Assembly: GCA_035639875.1 (NCBI GenBank)
Contig: DASQXE010000183.1
Location: forward strand, 1-10,144
Origin: JAIBJP01 sp035639875
GTDB lineage: Bacteria > Actinomycetota > Thermoleophilia > Gaiellales > Gaiellaceae
Direction of reading: 5' to 3'
DNA length: 10,144 nt
Of the stretch, positions 6,425 through 10,144 are shown piece by piece. Made by a program: the position numbers and the translations under genes. Positions within the stretch are counted from its first letter, which is position 1. Every line of letters begins with the position of its first letter. The notes beneath the pieces were generated by a model. It did no database searches. It was not told the origin of the DNA and worked only from the letters and a program-made list of their open reading frames with translations.

Positions 6425-7783
6425 ATGGCGAAGGCTGCTGCTGTCCAGTTCTCCTGCTCGGAGTGCGGTTACGCCACCGGCAAATGGCTCGGCCGCTGTC
6501 CGTCATGCGCGAGCTGGAGCAGCCTCGTGGAGGAACGTGCCGCCCCTGCGTCGCCGGGAGGAGCGGCGGGAACAGCGCGACCTCTCTTGCGGCTCGTCGA
6601 AGTGGAGGCGGCCGAAGCCGACCGCATTCCGACCGGCGTCCCGGAGCTCGATCGCGTTCTCGGCGGCGGTCTCGTTCCTGCCTCAGTCGTCCTCGTTTCC
6701 GGAGATCCGGGAATCGGCAAGTCAACCCTCTTGCTCATGGCGCTTTCTGCCATGAGCAAGAGCAAGAAGACGCTTCTGGTCACCGGCGAGGAGTCACCCG
6801 CGCAGGTGAAGCTCCGCGCCGACCGGCTTGGAGGAGCCCAAGACGTCCACATCCTCGCGGAAACGAATCTCGACGACGTGTGTGCAACGCTCGAGCGCGA
6901 GCGCCCCGAGCTCGCGGTCGTCGACTCCGTGCAGACGCTCTACGCGCCCGAGCTCGGCTCCGCCCCCGGATCGGTCGCGCAGGTGCGCGAATCGGCTGCC
7001 CGCCTCTTACGGGTCGCGAAAGAGAGCGGCATCGCCGTCTTTCTCGTGGGCCATGTGACGAAGGAGGGTGCGATCGCCGGCCCGCGCGTCCTCGAGCATC
7101 TCGTCGACTGCGCGCTCCATTTCGAGGGCGACCGCTACCGCGCCCACCGCGTCCTGCGCACAGTCAAGAACCGCTTCGGCTCGACGAACGAACTCGGCGT
7201 CTTCGAGATGACGGGCGAGGGCCTCGTCGGCGTGGCCGATCCATCGGAGATCTTCGGCCGCATCGACGAGGATCAGCCGGGGTCTGCGCTTGCGTGCGCG
7301 CTCGAAGGGACGCGGCCGCTCCTGCTCGAGATCCAGGCGCTCGTCTCGAAATCGGATCTCGCCATGCCGCGGCGAGTCGGCACGGGCGTCGATCCGAAGC
7401 GCCTCTCCATGATCGTTGCAGTGCTCGGCCGCCATGCCGGCGTCTCGCTCGGCTCCGCGGACGTGTTCGTCAACGTTGCCGGCGGCGTGCGCATCGACGA
7501 GCCCGGTGCCGACCTCGGGATCGCGCTCGCCATCGCCTCGGCGGCGCGCAACGCCCGCCTGCGGCCGTCGCTCGCGTGCTTCGGTGAGATCGGCCTGACC
7601 GGCGGGTTGCGTCCCGCGACACAGTCCGAGCGCCGCCTCGCCGAGTGCGCCAAGCTCGGGCTCGCAGAAGCCCTCGTTCCTGAAGGCACCCAGTCCCATG
7701 GCAAAATTCGCTTGACGGCGGCTTCGACGTTACGGCAAGCGATCGCGGGTGGGCTCGGTGCGCGGGGATCCCCGGCAGGATAG
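6425..7783 (+). CDS. radA: DNA repair protein RadA (Sms)
   Basis: 452 residues, normal full length. RadA is a RecA-like ATPase/DNA helicase that helps process recombination intermediates. In order: a C4 zinc finger with C11, C14, C25 and C28; a RecA-type ATPase core with Walker A GDPGIGKST at 93-101; Walker-B-like LAVVDSVQTLY; the RadA signature KNRFG at 248-252; and a Lon-protease-like C-terminal domain containing GVDPKRLSMIVAVLGRHAG and DVFVNVAGGVRIDEPGADL. Nothing is missing. The ATG has no Shine-Dalgarno but a -10-like TAGGAT just upstream. The 3' end overlaps the start of disA by 26 bp (from GTG 7758), so the two are almost certainly one operon, which is a known conserved pair. Confidence 0.97.
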   Translation: MAKAAAVQFSCSECGYATGKWLGRCPSCASWSSLVEERAAPASPGGAAGTARPLLRLVEVEAAEADRIPTGVPELDRVLGGGLVPASVVLVSGDPGIGKSTLLLMALSAMSKSKKTLLVTGEESPAQVKLRADRLGGAQDVHILAETNLDDVCATLERERPELAVVDSVQTLYAPELGSAPGSVAQVRESAARLLRVAKESGIAVFLVGHVTKEGAIAGPRVLEHLVDCALHFEGDRYRAHRVLRTVKNRFGSTNELGVFEMTGEGLVGVADPSEIFGRIDEDQPGSALACALEGTRPLLLEIQALVSKSDLAMPRRVGTGVDPKRLSMIVAVLGRHAGVSLGSADVFVNVAGGVRIDEPGADLGIALAIASAARNARLRPSLACFGEIGLTGGLRPATQSERRLAECAKLGLAEALVPEGTQSHGKIRLTAASTLRQAIAGGLGARGSPAG

Positions 7784-8843
7784 GAACTTCCTCACGGCGC
7801 TCAGCCAAGTCGCCCCTGCGACTGCGCTGCGAGCCGGGATAGACGACATCATCCGCGCCCAGCTCGGCGCGCTGATCGTCATCGGCGATCCGAATCACCT
7901 CGCCTTTCTCTTCTCGGGAGGAATGCGGCTCGACCTGCCGTTCACGTCTCAGCTTCTGTACGAGCTGGCGAAGATGGACGGTGCGATCGTCCTGAACGAG
8001 CAGGCGCAGAAGATCGTGTACGCGAACGTCCAGCTGATGCCGGATCCGGCCATTCCGTCGGACGAGACAGGGACCCGGCACCGCACCGCGGAGCGCGTCG
8101 CGAAGCAGACGGATGCGCTCGTCGTCTCCATCTCGCAGCAACGGGAGACCGTGACGCTTTTCGTGGGCGACCAGCGTTACCAGCTCGGCGAGATCTCGGA
8201 CGTCCTCGCGCGGACGAACCAGGCGCTGGGCACGCTGGAGACGTACAAGGTGCGCCTCGACCAGGGGCTGACGCGCCTGACAGCGCTCGAGTTCCAGAGC
8301 GCGGTCATGCTCGACGACGTCCTGATCGTCCTCCAGCGCGCGGAGATGACGACACGTATGGCCGACGAGATCGAGCGCAACTGCGTCGAGCTCGGCGGTG
8401 AGGGACGACTGATCCGCATGCAGCTGGACGAGCTCATGGAGGAGGTGCCGCGCGAGAAGGCGGCCGTCGTCTACGACTACGAGAAGACCGGCGATCCGGC
8501 CAAGGCGTCCGAGGTGCTGGAGCGGCTCGCCGGGCTCCCGCACCAGCGTTTGCTCGAGTTCGAGGAGCTGGCCGAGGTGCTCGGGTATCCGCGGGACACG
8601 AATCCACTCGACTTCACCGTCTCACCTCGCGGTTATCGAGTTCTCTCGCGCATCCCGCGCCTGCCGGACTCGGTCATCCGCCATGTCGTGCGCGATTTCC
8701 GCTCGCTCGACGCCGTCATCCGCGCGAGCCATCGCGACCTCGAAGCGGTGGACGGCGTCGGCTCCGTGCGCGCGCGCGAGATTCGCGAGGGCCTCAGGAG
8801 GCTCCAGGAGCACAACCTGGTCGACCGCTACCTGCAGCTTTAG
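7758..8843 (+). CDS. disA: DNA integrity scanning diadenylate cyclase DisA
   Basis: 361 residues from GTG 7758. DisA condenses two ATP into c-di-AMP and reports DNA lesions or recombination intermediates. The N-terminal DAC domain has KMDGA at 72-76 (Asp74) and GTRHR at 105-109 with the following TAERVAKQTDA, the two catalytic motifs. A helical linker follows, then a C-terminal helix-hairpin-helix DNA-binding region with the hairpin DGVG at 332-335. Length and order match actinobacterial DisA. The start is uncertain: GTG 7749 is also in frame, and neither has a strong ribosome-binding site, consistent with coupling to radA, which it overlaps. The protein ends NLVDRYLQL. The DNA coding those nine residues plus the stop is repeated almost exactly 66 bp downstream, in the same frame. 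Confidence 0.96.
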   Translation: MRGDPRQDRNFLTALSQVAPATALRAGIDDIIRAQLGALIVIGDPNHLAFLFSGGMRLDLPFTSQLLYELAKMDGAIVLNEQAQKIVYANVQLMPDPAIPSDETGTRHRTAERVAKQTDALVVSISQQRETVTLFVGDQRYQLGEISDVLARTNQALGTLETYKVRLDQGLTRLTALEFQSAVMLDDVLIVLQRAEMTTRMADEIERNCVELGGEGRLIRMQLDELMEEVPREKAAVVYDYEKTGDPAKASEVLERLAGLPHQRLLEFEELAEVLGYPRDTNPLDFTVSPRGYRVLSRIPRLPDSVIRHVVRDFRSLDAVIRASHRDLEAVDGVGSVRAREIREGLRRLQEHNLVDRYLQL

Positions 8844-8909
8844 TTCTTAAGGAGGGGCTCGCGGGGGAACCCTGGGGTGAACCTGGTCGACCGCTACCTG
8901 CAGCTCTAG
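8814..8909 (+). repeat. Pair of 30-bp direct repeats of the disA 3' end
   Basis: Copy 1 (8814-8843) is the last nine codons of disA plus TAG. Copy 2 (8880-8909) matches it at 29 of 30 positions, the only difference being T8840 versus C8906, which is silent (Leu). The offset of 66 bp is a multiple of three and no stop lies between, so reading through the first TAG would run in frame into a second NLVDRYLQL and stop. The 36 bp between the copies include TAAGGAGG (8848-8855), a perfect Shine-Dalgarno-like string with no start codon at the right distance. Confidence 0.95.
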
Positions 8910-8914
8910 AGCTG
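8901..8914. repeat. Perfect 14-bp palindrome at the end of the second disA repeat
   Basis: CAGCTCTAGAGCTG reads the same on both strands and contains the second-copy stop TAG. The single T-to-C difference from copy 1 is part of what makes it a palindrome. No T-run follows, so it is not an intrinsic terminator. It could be a protein-binding site or the end of a past rearrangement. Confidence 0.7.
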
Positions 8915-8962
8915 CCGAGTCAGTAGAAATTGCCCGCATTTTGGGACAAAACCCCTGGAAAC

Positions 8963-8992
8963 TTGGCGTTTTAAGCCGCCTTTCGTTACAAT
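8963..8992 (+). promoter_or_regulatory. carD promoter (-35 TTGGCG, 18 bp, -10 TACAAT)
   Basis: TTGGCG at 8963-8968 (4 of 6 consensus) and TACAAT at 8987-8992 (5 of 6) are 18 bp apart, the best housekeeping-sigma promoter in the window. The upstream stretch 8927-8962 is unusually A+T-rich for this genome and includes the inverted repeat TTTTG-gga-CAAAA (8939-8951). The predicted transcription start is near 8999, giving a leader of about 50 nt before the carD TTG. Confidence 0.7.
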
Positions 8993-9001
8993 GTCGGGGT
9001 T

Positions 9002-9027
9002 CCGCAGGCGGTGTAGCGGCTTTTTTT
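9002..9027 (+). promoter_or_regulatory. Hairpin plus U-run in the carD leader (attenuator-like)
   Basis: CCGC (9002-9005) can pair with GCGG (9016-9019), followed by C and seven T (9021-9027), the shape of a weak intrinsic terminator just inside the predicted carD transcript. A competing smaller hairpin is CCG-cagg-CGG (9002-9011). GCGGCTT (9016-9022) also pairs with AAGCCGC (8973-8979), which would be present only in transcripts read through from disA and would form a 7-bp stem before the same U-run. This may end disA read-through or attenuate carD; the short stem makes the function uncertain. Confidence 0.35.
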
Positions 9028-9050
9028 GGGCCCGGGAAGAGGAGGAGAGT

Positions 9051-9569
9051 TTGTACAAAGTCGGCGATAAGGTCGTCTATCCCCACCATGGCGCCGGCAC
9101 GGTGGTGAAGAAGGAAAAGCGCACCATTTTGGGGACGGAGCGCGAATATTTGACGATCAAGATCCTGCACAACGACATGACCGTCAACGTGCCGGCGGAG
9201 AACGCCGAAAAGGTCGGGCTCCGCAGGGTGATCGACGAAGAGATGGTCGAGCAGGTTCTCGAGGTGCTGCACGGCAGCGGCACCAAGATGCCGAAGAACT
9301 GGAATCGCCGCTTCAAGCACAACCGGGACAAGATGAAGACTGGAGACATCTTCGAGCTGGCAGAGGTCGTACGGAACCTCTCGCTGCGGGACCAGGAGAA
9401 GGGTCTCTCGACCGGCGAGAAGCAGATGTTCGTGAAGGCCAAGAAGATCCTCGCGAGCGAGCTCATGTACGCGAAGGGGCTCGACGAGGACTCCGCAGGC
9501 GCCTGGCTGGACGAGGTGCTCGAAGAGGTAGCGACGCCCTCGCGCCGGCCCGTAGCTGCGAAGGCCTAG
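9051..9569 (+). CDS. carD: CarD family RNA-polymerase-binding transcription regulator
   Basis: 172 residues from TTG 9051. CarD binds the RNA polymerase beta subunit and stabilises the open promoter complex, notably at rRNA promoters. The N-terminal RNAP-interaction (Tudor-like) domain is YKVGDKVVYPHHGAGTV ... LTIKILHNDMTVNVPAENAEKVGLR, about residues 2-60. The helical C-terminal domain has NWNRRFKHN with W84 at the place of the tryptophan that wedges the upstream edge of the transcription bubble (W85 in Mycobacterium tuberculosis). It ends with RDQEKGLSTGEKQMFVKAKKILASEL. TTG is preferred because AGGAGG (9040-9045) lies 5 nt upstream and the product starts as CarD proteins do. The in-frame ATG at 8991 overlaps the promoter -10 and would add 20 residues (SGFRRRCSGFFW...) unlike the family. 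Confidence 0.95.
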   Translation: MYKVGDKVVYPHHGAGTVVKKEKRTILGTEREYLTIKILHNDMTVNVPAENAEKVGLRRVIDEEMVEQVLEVLHGSGTKMPKNWNRRFKHNRDKMKTGDIFELAEVVRNLSLRDQEKGLSTGEKQMFVKAKKILASELMYAKGLDEDSAGAWLDEVLEEVATPSRRPVAAKA

Positions 9570-9608
9570 TAGACGAGCTCGACTGCGACTCGGCTCGCAC
9601 GACGCGGG

Positions 9609-9614
9609 CATCCT
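9609..9614 (+). promoter_or_regulatory. Candidate -10 of a leaderless promoter for the DUF1444-like gene
   Basis: CATCCT ends 6 nt before the GTG at 9621, the same spacing as TAGGAT before radA, and there is no Shine-Dalgarno in between. The first base departs from the consensus T, and no -35 is evident, so this is weak on its own. Confidence 0.25.
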
Positions 9615-9620
9615 GTGTCC

Positions 9621-10144
9621 GTGCGCGCCTGGCTCACCGCCGCCTTTCTCGCTGCCGTAATGGCGGCCACGACCGGCTGCAGCGACCAGGGAAGCGCGAC
9701 ACCGCAGCTCTCCACCGGCGGTTTCAAGGACAAGCTGATTGCCGCCATCGTCACGCGGAGCGACCTGCAGGCCGAGGCTGGCTACGGACCCAAGGTCGAC
9801 GTCAGCTCGAAGACGAGCTTCAATACCCTCTCCGTCGGGTTCGCGAAGGAGTACGCCGAGTACAAGGCCCATCCGGAGCGGCTGGACTCCCTCCTGCACG
9901 GCCTCGTCGAGCGCACGAAAGCACGCCTGGCTGCGGGAAATCGCGACGAGCGGTTCGCGTCCGCCCGCGAGCTCGTCCTCCCTGTCCTCAAGCCGACCGT
10001 CGCCTTCCGCCACCTCGACGAAGAGCCGACGTCGACGCCCTTCCCAGGCAACCTGCATGTCGCTTACGGCGTGCAGCGCCGCGACTCCTTCATGATCGTG
10101 ACGAACGCCGACGTGGCTCGCTGGCACGTCTCGCTGAGGGAGCT
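9621..10144 (+). CDS. Putative lipoprotein resembling DUF1444 (YtpQ) family, 3' end beyond window
   Basis: Open to the window edge, 174 complete codons visible. From GTG 9621 the product begins MRAWLTAAFLAAVMAATTGCSDQG: one Arg, a hydrophobic stretch and a Cys at residue 20, a lipoprotein-type signal, although the lipobox TTGC is not ideal. The rest (FKDKLIAAIVTRSDLQ, LSVGFAKEYAEYKAHPERLDSLLHGL, LVLPVLKPTVAFRHL, LHVAYGVQRRDSFMIVTNADVARWHVSLREL) follows the order of DUF1444/YtpQ proteins as I remember them, a family without known function. Family membership is by motif resemblance only. GTG 9615, two codons upstream, is an alternative start. It follows carD on the same strand by 51 bp. The place after carD is often ispD in relatives, so this neighbour is different. 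Confidence 0.65.
   Translation, partial: MRAWLTAAFLAAVMAATTGCSDQGSATPQLSTGGFKDKLIAAIVTRSDLQAEAGYGPKVDVSSKTSFNTLSVGFAKEYAEYKAHPERLDSLLHGLVERTKARLAAGNRDERFASARELVLPVLKPTVAFRHLDEEPTSTPFPGNLHVAYGVQRRDSFMIVTNADVARWHVSLRE

Noticed and set aside
6346..7587. 413-codon plus-strand open frame overlapping radA
   Set aside because: Its translation is almost entirely Arg/Ala/Gly/Pro/Ser, and the alternative frame encodes a complete RadA.
7470..8543. 357-codon open frame on the minus strand over radA/disA
   Set aside because: Antisense to strongly conserved RadA and DisA coding sequence, with no recognisable motif.
9570..9600. Hairpin after carD (CGAGC ... GCTCG)
   Set aside because: A 5-bp stem with a large loop and no T-run; not enough to call a terminator.
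8847..10127. 426-codon open frame on the minus strand across carD and the DUF1444-like gene
   Set aside because: It is fully antisense to two genes with clear protein signatures; its translation is Arg/Leu/Val/His-rich without domains. This is the usual high-GC antisense artefact.
1..10144. CRISPR, tRNA, rRNA, transposase or phage genes
   Set aside because: No regularly spaced repeats, no tRNA-like or rRNA segments and no transposase/integrase motifs were seen on either strand; the only direct repeat of note is the disA 3'-end pair.

Overview
The window is high-GC bacterial chromosome, densely packed, with frequent GTG/TTG starts and several genes that lack a Shine-Dalgarno site but have a -10-like hexamer just before the start codon. 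It carries a CarD of the actinobacterial/Thermus type, an actinobacterial-style DisA and a ClpC-type Hsp100. I infer an actinobacterium, possibly a deep-branching class such as Thermoleophilia; the class assignment is only a guess from gene style.

Layout: (1) 1-840 (+), C-terminal part of ClpC, cut by the window edge. (2) 877-2508 (-), a large polytopic membrane protein resembling GT-C glycosyltransferases, convergent with clpC. (3) 2558-4384 (+), an MGDG-synthase/GT28-type glycosyltransferase, then one membrane segment and what looks like a polysaccharide-deacetylase (NodB) fold without its catalytic residues; divergent from gene 2 over 49 bp. (4) 4384-5091 (+), a membrane-anchored polysaccharide deacetylase with intact catalytic motifs, overlapping gene 3 by one base. 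(5) 5096-5599 (-), an Ig-like lipoprotein. (6) 5640-6365 (-), a GNAT-like protein. (7) 6425-7783 (+), radA. (8) 7758-8843 (+), disA, overlapping radA. (9) 9051-9569 (+), carD, with its own promoter and a structured leader. (10) 9621-end (+), the first part of a DUF1444-like putative lipoprotein.

Functionally there are two themes. The outer frame, clpC ... radA-disA-carD, is a stress, DNA-integrity and transcription neighbourhood: protein quality control, recombination-intermediate processing, c-di-AMP synthesis linked to DNA scanning, and RNA-polymerase/promoter control. In Bacillus-type genomes clpC, radA and disA are adjacent. Here about 5.6 kb of cell-envelope genes (2-6) lies between clpC and radA. 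Genes 2-4 look like an envelope glycan or glycolipid module: a multi-spanning GT-C-like protein, a cytoplasmic GT tethered to an outside pseudo-deacetylase, and an active-looking deacetylase.

The most notable sequence-level oddities are the pseudo-NodB fusion in gene 3 and a 30-bp near-perfect direct repeat of the 3' end of disA. That repeat lies 66 bp downstream, in frame, and ends in a perfect 14-bp palindrome. Also notable are a promoter-plus-hairpin/U-run leader for carD, which makes an upstream ATG an implausible start, and a recurring leaderless-promoter pattern. No mobile element, CRISPR array, tRNA or rRNA was seen. The longest gene-free stretch is the 207 bp between disA and carD.
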